From NCBI RefSeq assembly GCF_003709565.1, contig NZ_QNRC01000006.1, positions 124,001 to 188,000 of the forward strand: 64,000 nucleotides of DNA. Reading direction: 5' to 3'. The translations under genes and the position numbers were made by a program. The notes under the pieces are model-generated. The model was given only the letters and a program-made list of their open reading frames with translations, was not told where the DNA came from and ran no database searches. Positions 53,291 to 63,495 of the stretch are shown here, in pieces; within the stretch, counting starts at the first letter, position 1, and each line of letters begins with the position of its first letter. This DNA is from Paracoccus sigandri (lineage in GTDB: Bacteria; Pseudomonadota; Alphaproteobacteria; Rhodobacterales; Rhodobacteraceae).

Positions 53291-54712
53291 TCATCCGGGG
53301 CGGGGACCCTCGAATTCCACGACCTTCGCGGCGATCCTGTCGGCCAGGGCGCGATCATGCGTGACCATCAGCACCGCCATCCCGGTTTCCACGACGATGT
53401 CCTTGAGCAGGTCGATCACCTCTTTCTGGCTGACCGGGTCCAGCCGCGAGGTGGCCTCGTCGGCGAACAGGAAGACCGGCTCCAGCAGCAGCGCGCGCAG
53501 CAGGGCGAAACGCTGCAACTCCCCGCCGGAAATCTGGGCGGGATGGCGGTCGAGCAGCCTGTCATGCAGGCGCAGGCGGTCCAGAAGCGCCTGCACCGCC
53601 GCCCAGGACCTGCCATGCAGCCGGGCAAGATCGGCCAGGCCCTGTCGGATCCGCTGCCTTGGCGCAAAGGCGGCGGGCGGGTCCTGCCAGAGCTTCTGGA
53701 ACCGCTGGCGCGCGATGCCGGGCTGGCGCTGGACCGCGCCGCTGTCGGGCGGAACCAGCCCCAGCAGGACATTGCCGAGCGTGGTCTTGCCGCAGCCGCT
53801 GGGACCGGTGATGCCCAGGACCTGGCCTGCCGGCAGTTCGATGTCGATGCCGTGAAACAGCCGCCGGTCGCCGAAGGACTTCGCCAGCCCGCGCCCGCGC
53901 AGCACCACCCCGTCGCGGGCCGGGGGGCGCCATTGCGGCCAGCCCGCCGGATCGGCGGCCAGCAGCGCCCGGCTGTAGGGATCGCCCGGCGCGGACAGGA
54001 CCCGCTCGGCCGGGCCGTAATCGACCATGCGGCCATCCAGCATGATGCCGATCATGCCGCCAAGCGCGCGTGCGACCGAGACGTCATGGGTGATGGTCAG
54101 AAGCAGCCGGCCCGCATCGCGCTCGGCCTTCAGCCCGGCGATCACGCCCGTGCACAGCTGCGCATCCAGGCCCTTCGTCGGCTCGTCGGCGATCAGCAAG
54201 CTGCCCTTGGCGGCATGGGTGATGGCGATGGCCGCGCGCTGGCACATGCCGCCCGACATCTGGAAGGGATAGCTGGCGGCGGCGCGGGCTAGGCCGACCT
54301 CGGCCAGGTCCGCCCGTGCCCGCTGGCGGCTTTTCCGCCAGTCGCGGCCATGGACATAGTGATGGACCTCGGCCACCTGGGGCGCGATGCGCATGGTCGG
54401 GTCCAGCGCCAGCCAGGGTTCCTGCGGCAGCAGCGCGATCTGCCGCCCCCAGCGCCTGCGCCGCCGCTCGGCCGGCTCGGCCAGAAGATCGGCGCCGTCG
54501 AACAGGATCGACCCGGTCGCGGCCAGCCCCGAGGGCAGGCTGCCCATGATGGCATGGGCGACCAGCGACTTGCCCGAGCCGCTTTCGCCCAGCAGCGTCA
54601 GCGGCCGGCCGGGCGCCAGCGTGAAGGAAATCTCGGGGACGACGGCCGTGGGGCCCGAATGGATGGCCAGCCGCTGGACGGCCAGTTCCCCGACCTGGAC
54701 GGTTGCGTTCAT
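53291..54712 (-). CDS. ABC transporter ATPase, two fused nucleotide-binding domains
   Basis: Energises the peptide/nickel-class importer. 473 residues with two complete ATPase cassettes. NBD1: Walker A GESGSGKS near 44, signature MSGGMCQRA, Walker B LLIADEPTKGLD. NBD2: Walker A GPSGCGKTT near 299, signature ISGGELQR, Walker B FLFADEATSRLD. It thus combines DppD- and DppF-type subunits. ATG 54712 overlaps the upstream permease stop (ATGA). Confidence 0.92.
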   Translation of the reverse strand: MNATVQVGELAVQRLAIHSGPTAVVPEISFTLAPGRPLTLLGESGSGKSLVAHAIMGSLPSGLAATGSILFDGADLLAEPAERRRRRWGRQIALLPQEPWLALDPTMRIAPQVAEVHHYVHGRDWRKSRQRARADLAEVGLARAAASYPFQMSGGMCQRAAIAITHAAKGSLLIADEPTKGLDAQLCTGVIAGLKAERDAGRLLLTITHDVSVARALGGMIGIMLDGRMVDYGPAERVLSAPGDPYSRALLAADPAGWPQWRPPARDGVVLRGRGLAKSFGDRRLFHGIDIELPAGQVLGITGPSGCGKTTLGNVLLGLVPPDSGAVQRQPGIARQRFQKLWQDPPAAFAPRQRIRQGLADLARLHGRSWAAVQALLDRLRLHDRLLDRHPAQISGGELQRFALLRALLLEPVFLFADEATSRLDPVSQKEVIDLLKDIVVETGMAVLMVTHDRALADRIAAKVVEFEGPRPG

Positions 54713-55524
54713 GCCGTGTCCCTCCGTGCCAGAAGCTGCAGCGCCAGAACCATCAGGAAGATCAGGATGGCGGGCAGCAGCACATGCAGCGGCGCCTCGG
54801 AATAATAGGGCAGCAGCTCGATCATCATGTTGCCAAGCTCTGGCGTGGGCGGCTGAAGCCCGACGCTGATCGCGCTGAGGGTGGAGACCGCGATGATCGC
54901 CGCCGCCATGGCGAAGGCCGCAAGCGTGGTGACGGTCGGCGCCAGCGACGGCGCGACATGCTTCCGCAGGATATAGAGCGGCGGGAAGCCCAGCAGCCGC
55001 GCGGCCTCGATATGCGGCTGGCTCAGCAGCACCGCCGCCGAGGCGCGGGTGACGCGGTAGAACTCGACCCACAGCGTCAGCGCCAGGCCCAGGAACAGCG
55101 GCCCGAAATTGCCCGGCGCGAAGGCCAGAAGCAGCAGCACCAGCAGCAGGCCGGGCAGGGCCAGGACGATCATCGACAAAAAGTCCAGCACGCGCCGGGT
55201 CCAGCCGCCCCGCCAGGCCGCCAGCAGCCCCAGCGCCACGCCCGGCACCGCCGCCGCCAGCGCGGACAGGAAGGCCATGCCGAAGGACAGCCGCGCGCCA
55301 TGGGCCAGCCGGGCAAGCAGGCTGCGGCCATAGTGATCGGCGCCAAGCAGATATTCGCCGCCCGCCGGGGCGAGGCTGGCCGAGAAATCCTGCCGCGCGG
55401 GATCGGCCTCGATCAGGACCGGCCCCAGCAACGCGAAACCGGCCAGCAGCGCCAGCAGCAGCGCGCCGGCAAGGCGGGTGCGGGACGGGCGGCGGGGGAT
55501 CGGTGTCGCGGCGATATGGGTCAT
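54709..55524 (-). CDS. ABC transporter permease, DppC type
   Basis: Inner-membrane permease, 271 residues, with about six helices and the EAA-loop motif EAARLLGFPPLYILRKHVAP near residue 170, and the family N-terminal segment GADHYGRSLLARLAHGARLS. ATG 55524 has GAGGAG six bases upstream and overlaps the DppB-type stop; GTG 55527 is an alternative. Translationally coupled on both sides. Confidence 0.93.
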   Translation of the reverse strand: MTHIAATPIPRRPSRTRLAGALLLALLAGFALLGPVLIEADPARQDFSASLAPAGGEYLLGADHYGRSLLARLAHGARLSFGMAFLSALAAAVPGVALGLLAAWRGGWTRRVLDFLSMIVLALPGLLLVLLLLAFAPGNFGPLFLGLALTLWVEFYRVTRASAAVLLSQPHIEAARLLGFPPLYILRKHVAPSLAPTVTTLAAFAMAAAIIAVSTLSAISVGLQPPTPELGNMMIELLPYYSEAPLHVLLPAILIFLMVLALQLLARRDTA

Positions 55525-56459
55525 CACGCGCTCCTCGGCCTGGGGTCGAGCCAGGCGGTGATCGCGTCGACCATGGCGGTGATCGCCACGAACATCAGCC
55601 CCATCACCAGGGCGGTTCCCTGCACCATCGGCACGTCGCGCTCCACGATGGCATGGACCAGGGCATGGCCGATGCCGGGGAAGGCGAAGATCGATTCGAC
55701 CACCACCACCCCCTCGACCAGATAGATCGCCTGCACGCCCAGATAGGCGATGACCGGAGTGGCCGCATTGCGCAGCCCGTGGCGGCGGATCAGCGCGGCT
55801 TCGGGCAGGCCCTTGTGGCGGGCGAAGAGGTAATGCGGCGCATGGGTGACGGTCGCGACCGCGTTGCGGGTCACGCGGCTGGAAACGGCGGCCAGCCCGA
55901 GGCCGAGCGTCAGCGCCGGCAAGACCATCTGCCTGGCCGTTCCATAGCCCGCCGCCGGCAGAAGCCGCAGCCCGACCGCGAAGACCAGCATCAGCCCCAG
56001 CGCCAGCAGGAAGGGCGGCACCGCCCGCAGGCCGATCGACAGCGCCAGCCCGGCGCGGTCGGCCATTCCTCCGGGCCGCATTCCGGCCAGCACGCCGGCC
56101 AGGGGCCCGATCAACAGCGACACCGCCACCGCCCAGAACGCCAGCCAGGCCGAGGCGCCAAGCTGGACCTTCAGCTCCTCCAGGACCGGGGCGCCGGTGA
56201 CCAGCGAATGGCCCAGGTCGAACCGCGCCAGATCGCCCAGCCAGTCGAGGAACTGGACCGCAAGCGGCCGGTCCAGCCCCAGTTCCAGCCGCACCCGTTC
56301 CGCCGCCTGGGCGATCTGCGCATCCGGCCCATAGCGGCCCGCCGCGATCCGCATCGCCGGGTCGCCCGGCAGCATCCGCATCAGCGCGAAGCAGGCCGCG
56401 CCGACCACCAGCGTGACGATCCCGGCCTGCGCCAGCCGCAGAAGAAGAAAGCGCCGCAT
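55524..56459 (-). CDS. ABC transporter permease, DppB type
   Basis: Inner-membrane permease, 311 residues, with the N-terminal helix of the DppB group (LRLAQAGIVTLVVGAACFALM followed by LPGDPA) and the EAA loop ARHKGLPEAALIRRHGLRNA near residue 220. It is preceded by the substrate-binding protein gene with a 7-base gap, fixing it in one operon. The start ATG 56459 follows that gene's stop directly. Confidence 0.93.
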   Translation of the reverse strand: MRRFLLLRLAQAGIVTLVVGAACFALMRMLPGDPAMRIAAGRYGPDAQIAQAAERVRLELGLDRPLAVQFLDWLGDLARFDLGHSLVTGAPVLEELKVQLGASAWLAFWAVAVSLLIGPLAGVLAGMRPGGMADRAGLALSIGLRAVPPFLLALGLMLVFAVGLRLLPAAGYGTARQMVLPALTLGLGLAAVSSRVTRNAVATVTHAPHYLFARHKGLPEAALIRRHGLRNAATPVIAYLGVQAIYLVEGVVVVESIFAFPGIGHALVHAIVERDVPMVQGTALVMGLMFVAITAMVDAITAWLDPRPRSA

Positions 56460-56466
56460 CGCCGGA

Positions 56467-57984
56467 TCACTCGGCCCAACGGATGGCGGCGAGGCCGTAA
56501 TTCACCTCCAGCGGATCGACCTGGACATTGGTGATCCGCTTGCCCGAGACGATGGCCAGCTCGGACCAGGTGACGGGGATGCCGGGCAGTTCCTCCTGCA
56601 GGATCTCGACCGCCCGGCGCTGCAGCGGCGCGCGCGCCTCGGGGTCGGCCGTCGCGGCCAGGTCGGCGATGACGGCCTGCATCTGGTCGTTGTCCCAGCC
56701 GGTCGCGCCCCAGTCGCCGCCGCCGGGGCCGTAATCGGTCAGCAGCGCGCCGATCGGATCGGGGACGATGGAATAGAGCCGCGAGATCAGCGCCATTTCC
56801 AGCGTGCCGTCCTGATGGCGGGCGGGGATCTCGGAGCTGTTGCCGACCGCGACGTTCATCTCGATCCCGACCTCGCGCAGCTGCGCCTGCAGCGCGGTCG
56901 CGATGGGCGGCAGCTCGGGCCAGTTCGAATAGGTCAGCAGGGTGACGCTGAAGCGCCGGCCGTCCTGCTGAAGGATCCCGTCGCTGCCCGGCGTCCAGCC
57001 CGCCTGCGCCAGCAGTTCCGCCGCGCGCCCGGCATCGTGTTCCAGCGGCGGCAGATCGGCCTGGTGCCAGCCGGGCATGGCGGGCGGGAACAGCTGGGTC
57101 GCCGCAAGATCCGGGTTGCGCGGGATGACATTGGATATCCCCAGGCGGTCGATGGCATGGCTGATCGCCTGGCGTTCCGCGATATCGTCGAAGAAGGGCG
57201 AGGCGGCGTTCAGCTTGACGATGCGGCTGCGCGGGATGGTGGCGATCTGGATGTCCAGGTCGGGATTGCGCCGCAGCCGGTCGACCGAGACCGGCAGCAC
57301 CGAGAACACCAGGTCAGCCTCGCCGCTTTCTGCCATGATGGCGCGGGTCTCGTCGCGGCCGGCGGCGGTATAGCTGACCTCGGCGATGCCCGGACTGCCG
57401 CCCCACCATTGCCCCGATTCCACCAGCTCCATCTTCAGCGGCGGGGTCAGCCGGTCGATGCGATAGGGCCCCGAGCCCAGGATCTGCGTCACCCGCCCCG
57501 CATCGTCATAGGACGACGGCGCAAGGATGATCGTGCTGAAATGCACCAGATAGGCGGGCAGGGCGGCGAAGGAGGAGTTCAGGCGGATGACCACCTCGGG
57601 CCCGTCATGGGTGATCTCCGCGATCGGCACCTGCTCCAGCACGCCCACGCCGTCGCGGGCGCGTTCAAGGCTGCGGGCGGCGATTTCCGCCGTGACCGGG
57701 GTGCCGTCGTGGAAGACCGCGTTGCCGCGCAGGGCGAAGCGCCAGGTCAGGCCGTCCGCATCCACCGACCAGCTTTCGGCCAGGCCGGGCGCCAGTTGGC
57801 CCGAGGGTTCGGTCGTCACCAGCGTTTCCGCCACCTGCATTCGGCTGAAGACATATCCCGTCTGGGCCGGGTCGATCCCGGCGATCTCCCAAGGGCCGAC
57901 GACGTTCAGCGTCTGGGCAAGCGCGCCGGTGCCGGCGACGCAGCCGGCCAGCAGGGCGGCGGCAAGTCTGGATGCAGCGTTCAT
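56467..57984 (-). CDS. ABC transporter substrate-binding protein, family 5
   Basis: Periplasmic binding protein of the peptide/nickel class, 505 residues. Signal peptide (cleavage likely after GALA near residue 23), then LAPGLAESWSVDADGLTWRF and FHDGTPVTAEIAARSLERA, typical cluster segments. The ligand is unknown; a metal chelate, peptide or opine are all possible. ATG follows GGAGATCC. First gene of the four-gene operon, under a TCACCA/TGGTGA operator. Confidence 0.9.
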   Translation of the reverse strand: MNAASRLAAALLAGCVAGTGALAQTLNVVGPWEIAGIDPAQTGYVFSRMQVAETLVTTEPSGQLAPGLAESWSVDADGLTWRFALRGNAVFHDGTPVTAEIAARSLERARDGVGVLEQVPIAEITHDGPEVVIRLNSSFAALPAYLVHFSTIILAPSSYDDAGRVTQILGSGPYRIDRLTPPLKMELVESGQWWGGSPGIAEVSYTAAGRDETRAIMAESGEADLVFSVLPVSVDRLRRNPDLDIQIATIPRSRIVKLNAASPFFDDIAERQAISHAIDRLGISNVIPRNPDLAATQLFPPAMPGWHQADLPPLEHDAGRAAELLAQAGWTPGSDGILQQDGRRFSVTLLTYSNWPELPPIATALQAQLREVGIEMNVAVGNSSEIPARHQDGTLEMALISRLYSIVPDPIGALLTDYGPGGGDWGATGWDNDQMQAVIADLAATADPEARAPLQRRAVEILQEELPGIPVTWSELAIVSGKRITNVQVDPLEVNYGLAAIRWAE

Positions 57985-58021
57985 GAAGGATCTCCGTCGG
58001 CAGGCAGGATGCGGGGGCGAG

Positions 58022-58037
58022 TCACCATAATTGGTGA
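58022..58037. promoter_or_regulatory. palindromic operator upstream of the ABC operon
   Basis: TCACCA (58022-58027) and TGGTGA (58032-58037) form a perfect inverted repeat around TAAT, in a short AT-rich patch about 38 bases before the binding-protein ATG. The regulator is not known. Confidence 0.5.
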
Positions 58038-58097
58038 TGTTATTACATCCCGTTCAAGCGGTGGCAAGCCGTTCCCGCCGCGGCCCGTGGGCCGGCG

Positions 58098-59534
58098 TCA
58101 GCCTTCCTCGAAGCGGAAGATGGCCAGGCTGCGTTCGCGTTCGTTGACCTTCAGGCGGCGGTTGATCGGGGCGTGGGCGCGCGCCGCGCAGTCGCTGCGT
58201 TCGCAGAGATAGCAGTTCAGCCCGATATCGACCGGCCGCGTGCGCTCCAGGTCGATGCCGTCGGCATAGACCAGGCGCGGCGCATAGGCGACGTCGCAGC
58301 CCAGCCCGATGGCCAGCCGCTGCGCCGGGGCGCCGTGGCTGCCGCCGGTCCGGGCGACGGTGCGGGCGATCGAGAAATAGCTGGTGCCCTCGGGCATCCG
58401 GATGACCTGGGTCTGGACCTGTTCATGCGTCTCGAAGGCGGCGTGGATGTTCCACAGCGGGCAGGTCCCCCCGAAGCGCGAGAAGGGGAAGCGCCCGGCG
58501 CTGAAGCGTTTCGAGATGTTGCCGGCGCGGTCCACGCGCACGAAGAAGAACGGGATGCCGCGCGCATTGGGGCGCTGCAGGGTGGACATGCGATGGGCGG
58601 TCTGCTCGAAGCTGGTGCCGAAGCGATGGCCCAGCAGCTCCACGTCATAGCGCGCCGATTCGCAGGCCGCCAGGAAGCGGCCATAGGGCATCAGCAGCGC
58701 GGCGGCGAAGTAGTTGGCCAGGCTGACGCGCATCAGCGACCGCGCCGAGGGGTCGGGCAGGGCGGCCTCCTCGACCAGCGCCGAGATCGCGGCTTCCTGC
58801 TCCAGCCGGGCCAGCATCACGCCGATCTGGAAGCGGCGGCTGGACTGGCCCAGCAGTTCCGACAGCAGCAGCTCCTTGTGATGCGGGTCATAGCGGCGCA
58901 GCTGGTCGCCCATGACCTGCGCGGGCAGGATCCGGGTGCGGATGCCATGGGCGCCAAGCCGGGCGCTCAGCGCGATATGCGGCTCGTTGCGATGCAGGCC
59001 CAGGCTTTCGGCCAGCGCCTCGGCGTCGCGGTCCAGCGGATCGACATGGTTGCCGCGGGCATAGAACCAGCCGCGCACGGCATCGACCGGCCGCGAGGTG
59101 CCGGCCAGCGCCTCGACCTTGTCGCGGTCGGTCAGCGGGTTGTCGTCGGCCTGCGGGCGCAGGATGGCCTCGTGGTGGCGCTCGTGCAGCTGCACGAAGG
59201 CGGCGGCGATGCGCGGCGAGGCCTGCAGGACGGCCTCGATCTCGGCGCGGGGCAGCGGGCCGGCGCCCAGCCCCGGATCCTTCAGCGCCGCCGCGAAATC
59301 CGCCGCAAGCTGGGCATCGGTCGAGGGCGCAAGCTCGGCGATGTTCAGGTCATAGACCTCGGCCAGCCGCATCAGAAGCCGGGCCGAGGCGGGGCGCTGG
59401 TCGGATTCGATCAGGGTGATGTAGCTGGCCGAGACGCCCAGCTCGGTCGCCATCTGCGCCTGTGTCAGCCCCAGCGACTGGCGCAGCACGCGCAGCCTCT
59501 GGCCGATGATCAGTTTCTCGCCGCGCGCCGCCAT
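58098..59534 (-). CDS. ramB: RamB/ScfR-type XRE regulator of acetate/fatty-acyl metabolism
   Basis: A 478-residue regulator: XRE helix-turn-helix at about 10-65 (LTQAQMATELGVSASYITLIES), a central IrrE/short-chain-acyl-CoA-regulator domain, and a C-terminal Cys cluster CYLCERSDCAARAHAP near residue 450. In Paracoccus and corynebacteria RamB-type proteins control isocitrate lyase and malate synthase; here it is divergent from aceB-aceA. ATG 59534 has AAGAGG; TTG 59567 is not needed. Symbol given by homology and context. Confidence 0.88.
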   Translation of the reverse strand: MAARGEKLIIGQRLRVLRQSLGLTQAQMATELGVSASYITLIESDQRPASARLLMRLAEVYDLNIAELAPSTDAQLAADFAAALKDPGLGAGPLPRAEIEAVLQASPRIAAAFVQLHERHHEAILRPQADDNPLTDRDKVEALAGTSRPVDAVRGWFYARGNHVDPLDRDAEALAESLGLHRNEPHIALSARLGAHGIRTRILPAQVMGDQLRRYDPHHKELLLSELLGQSSRRFQIGVMLARLEQEAAISALVEEAALPDPSARSLMRVSLANYFAAALLMPYGRFLAACESARYDVELLGHRFGTSFEQTAHRMSTLQRPNARGIPFFFVRVDRAGNISKRFSAGRFPFSRFGGTCPLWNIHAAFETHEQVQTQVIRMPEGTSYFSIARTVARTGGSHGAPAQRLAIGLGCDVAYAPRLVYADGIDLERTRPVDIGLNCYLCERSDCAARAHAPINRRLKVNERERSLAIFRFEEG

Positions 59535-59695
59535 GGGTGCCTCTTGCTGGGTGCCGTGATGTGACAAAACTTACAAACCAACCAAAAGCCGCCTGACAGA
59601 AATGACAGCAAAACCCGTTATTCCAAAAGTCATAATGCACATGCAGCATGACATTACTAGGGTGACATCACCGCATGATTCACCCGGAGCCCGCC
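59535..59695. promoter_or_regulatory. divergent ramB/aceB control region
   Basis: A 161-base AT-richer region between the divergent genes. TGACA occurs five times (near 59562, 59596, 59604, 59649, 59663). GTGATGT (59556-59562) and ACATCAC (59665-59671) form an inverted repeat spanning the region. CATAAT (59628-59633) may be the aceB -10 box. Confidence 0.45.
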
Positions 59696-61318
<1,623 letters not shown>

Positions 61319-61443
61319 GATGGACCCGATCACCCTGCTTTCGCCCTTCGGCGGCCCGATCCCCGACGGCTGCCCCCCGGACCAGGCCCCCGACCGGGGC
61401 CGGCCTGCCAGAACCGGAAACCTTCATGTTGAAAGGAAGAACC

Positions 61444-63054
61444 ATGACGAACCGCGCGACTTTTTCGGAGATCCGTGCCGAGCTGCTGTCCCGCTACCCC
61501 TCCGGCCGGACCCCCGGTGGCGTTTCGATCGATGACATCGTGCAGCTGCGGCTGCAGAACACCTATGACACGCATCTGGACATCGCCCGCGGCATGGCGA
61601 GCGTGATGCGCGCCGACATGGCGGCCTATGACGCGGATCCGTCGAAATTTACGCAAAGCCTGGGCTGCTGGTCGGGATTTCATGCCCAGCAGATGATCAA
61701 GGCGGTCAAGCGCCTGCGCGGCACGGCGAAGGGCACCTATGTCTATCTGTCGGGCTGGATGGTCGCCGGCCTGCGCAACCGCTGGGGCCACCTGCCCGAC
61801 CAGTCGATGCATGAAAAGACCGCCGTGGCCGACCTGATCCAGGAAATCTACGTCTCGCTGCGCCAGGCCGACGAGGTCGCCATCAACGACCTGTTCAAGG
61901 AACTGAAGGCCGCCGGGTCCGAGGACGAGCGCAAGGCCGTCATCGACAGGATCGACAATTTCGAAAGCCATGTCGTGCCGATCATCGCCGATATCGATGC
62001 GGGCTTCGGCAACGAACATGCCACCTATCTGCTGGCCAAGGAGCTGATCAAGGCCGGCGCCTGCTGCCTGCAGATCGAGAACCAGGTGTCCGACGCCAAG
62101 CAATGCGGCCACCAGGACGGCAAGGTCACCGTCCCGCGCGAGGATTTCATCGAGAAGCTGCGCGCCTGCCGCCTGGCCTTCGAGGAACTGGGCGTGGACG
62201 ACGGGGTGATCGTGGCGCGCACCGACAGCCTCGGCGCCGGCCTGACCCAGAAGGTCCCGGTCAGCCAGCAGCCCGGCGACCTGGCCAGCCAATATGTCAA
62301 ATGGCTGAAGACCGAGCCGATCTCGGCGGCCAACCCGATCCGCGAGGGCGAGCTGGCGATCTATCAGGGCGGCGAATTCGTGCGTCCGCTGCGCCTGGCG
62401 AACGGGCTGTTCCCCTTCAAGGAAGGCACCGGCCGCGACCGGGTGATCGAGGATTGCATCGCCTCGCTGACCCAGGGCGGCGCGGACCTGCTGTGGATCG
62501 AGACCGACACGCCCAATGTCGACGAGATCGCCGGCATGGTGGCCGAGATCCGCAAGGCCGTGCCCGATGCCAAGCTGACCTACAACAACTCGCCCAGCTT
62601 CAACTGGACGCTGAACCTCAGGAAGCAGGTGCGGGCCCAGTGGCTGGCCGAGGGCCGGATCGCGGAGGCCGACTATCCCGATGGCGTTGATCTGATGAAG
62701 GCCGATTACGACGAGACCGATCTGGGCCGCGAGGCGGATGTCCGCCTGCAGCGCTTCCAGACCGACATCTCGGCCCGCGCGGGGGTGTTCCACAACCTGA
62801 TCACCCTGCCGACCTTCCACCTGACCGCCAAGTCGGTGGACGAGCTGTCGCACGGCTATTTCGGCGACCAGAAGATGCTGGCCTATGTGAAAACCGTGCA
62901 GCGCGAGGAGATCCGCCGCGGCATCGGCGCGGTCCGGCACCAGCACGAGGTCGGCTCGGACCTGGGCGACAGCTTCAAGGAGATGGTCGCCGGCGAACGC
63001 GCGCTGAAGGCCGGCGGGCAGGCGAACACCATGAACCAGTTCGCCGCCGAGTGA
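61444..63054 (+). CDS. aceA: isocitrate lyase
   Basis: Splits isocitrate to succinate and glyoxylate. 536 residues, the long isoform. The active-site motif is AKQCGHQDGKV, the KQCGH variant characteristic of that subgroup instead of KKCGH. Metal-site segments include IADIDAGFGNEHAT, and the C-terminal YNNSPSFNWTLN is conserved. ATG 61444 follows AAGGAAG; ATG 61426 is less well placed. 125 bases after aceB without an obvious terminator. Confidence 0.96.
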   Translation: MTNRATFSEIRAELLSRYPSGRTPGGVSIDDIVQLRLQNTYDTHLDIARGMASVMRADMAAYDADPSKFTQSLGCWSGFHAQQMIKAVKRLRGTAKGTYVYLSGWMVAGLRNRWGHLPDQSMHEKTAVADLIQEIYVSLRQADEVAINDLFKELKAAGSEDERKAVIDRIDNFESHVVPIIADIDAGFGNEHATYLLAKELIKAGACCLQIENQVSDAKQCGHQDGKVTVPREDFIEKLRACRLAFEELGVDDGVIVARTDSLGAGLTQKVPVSQQPGDLASQYVKWLKTEPISAANPIREGELAIYQGGEFVRPLRLANGLFPFKEGTGRDRVIEDCIASLTQGGADLLWIETDTPNVDEIAGMVAEIRKAVPDAKLTYNNSPSFNWTLNLRKQVRAQWLAEGRIAEADYPDGVDLMKADYDETDLGREADVRLQRFQTDISARAGVFHNLITLPTFHLTAKSVDELSHGYFGDQKMLAYVKTVQREEIRRGIGAVRHQHEVGSDLGDSFKEMVAGERALKAGGQANTMNQFAAE

Positions 63055-63495
63055 CAGGCGATCCGGCAGGGCGGTCCTGCTGGCGTTGGAGCCGCCTCGC
63101 CGGTGCGCCGTCCCGAAAGGGGCGGCGCTTTGGCATCCCGGCCGGCGGGTCAAGCGACGGCGCAACCTTCGCCCCGCAGCGGTCAGGTGGCGCAGCGCGG
63201 CTTCGGTCTTGGGCCGCAATCGGGATTGACCCGCAACGACAGGCTGATCGGCAATGGCGGCAAGGACAGCTTCCCGATCGGCTTCGACGAGGATGCCGGC
63301 CGGCCCTGTTCGGGCGGCGCCGCCTCGGACGCGCTGACGGGCGGTGCGCGCCATCTTGCAGGGGACCCTTCGCCCGCCCGCGCGGCCTGGCATAGTTTTA
63401 CTAATGCGAACCCTCTGAACATTCTCCTTTGCGACGCGGCGGCCGGCTGTCCTACCACCACGGCAGACACAAGTCCGCGCAGAGGAGGCCGCCAC
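63055..63495. other. 441-base intergenic region with a possible RTX-like remnant
   Basis: No intact gene. In one frame around 63199-63300 the translation includes NDRLIGNGGKDSF, which resembles a single RTX calcium-binding nonapeptide, in an open stretch without start signals. The right end, near the lyase start, is AT-richer (about 63393-63430). Confidence 0.3.

Noticed and set aside
61320..61535. Small open frame beginning one base after the aceB stop region
   Set aside because: No ribosome-binding site, and it runs out of frame into aceA.
63051..63395. 114-codon open frame overlapping the aceA end
   Set aside because: Arg-rich, no start signal, no family features; treated as intergenic.
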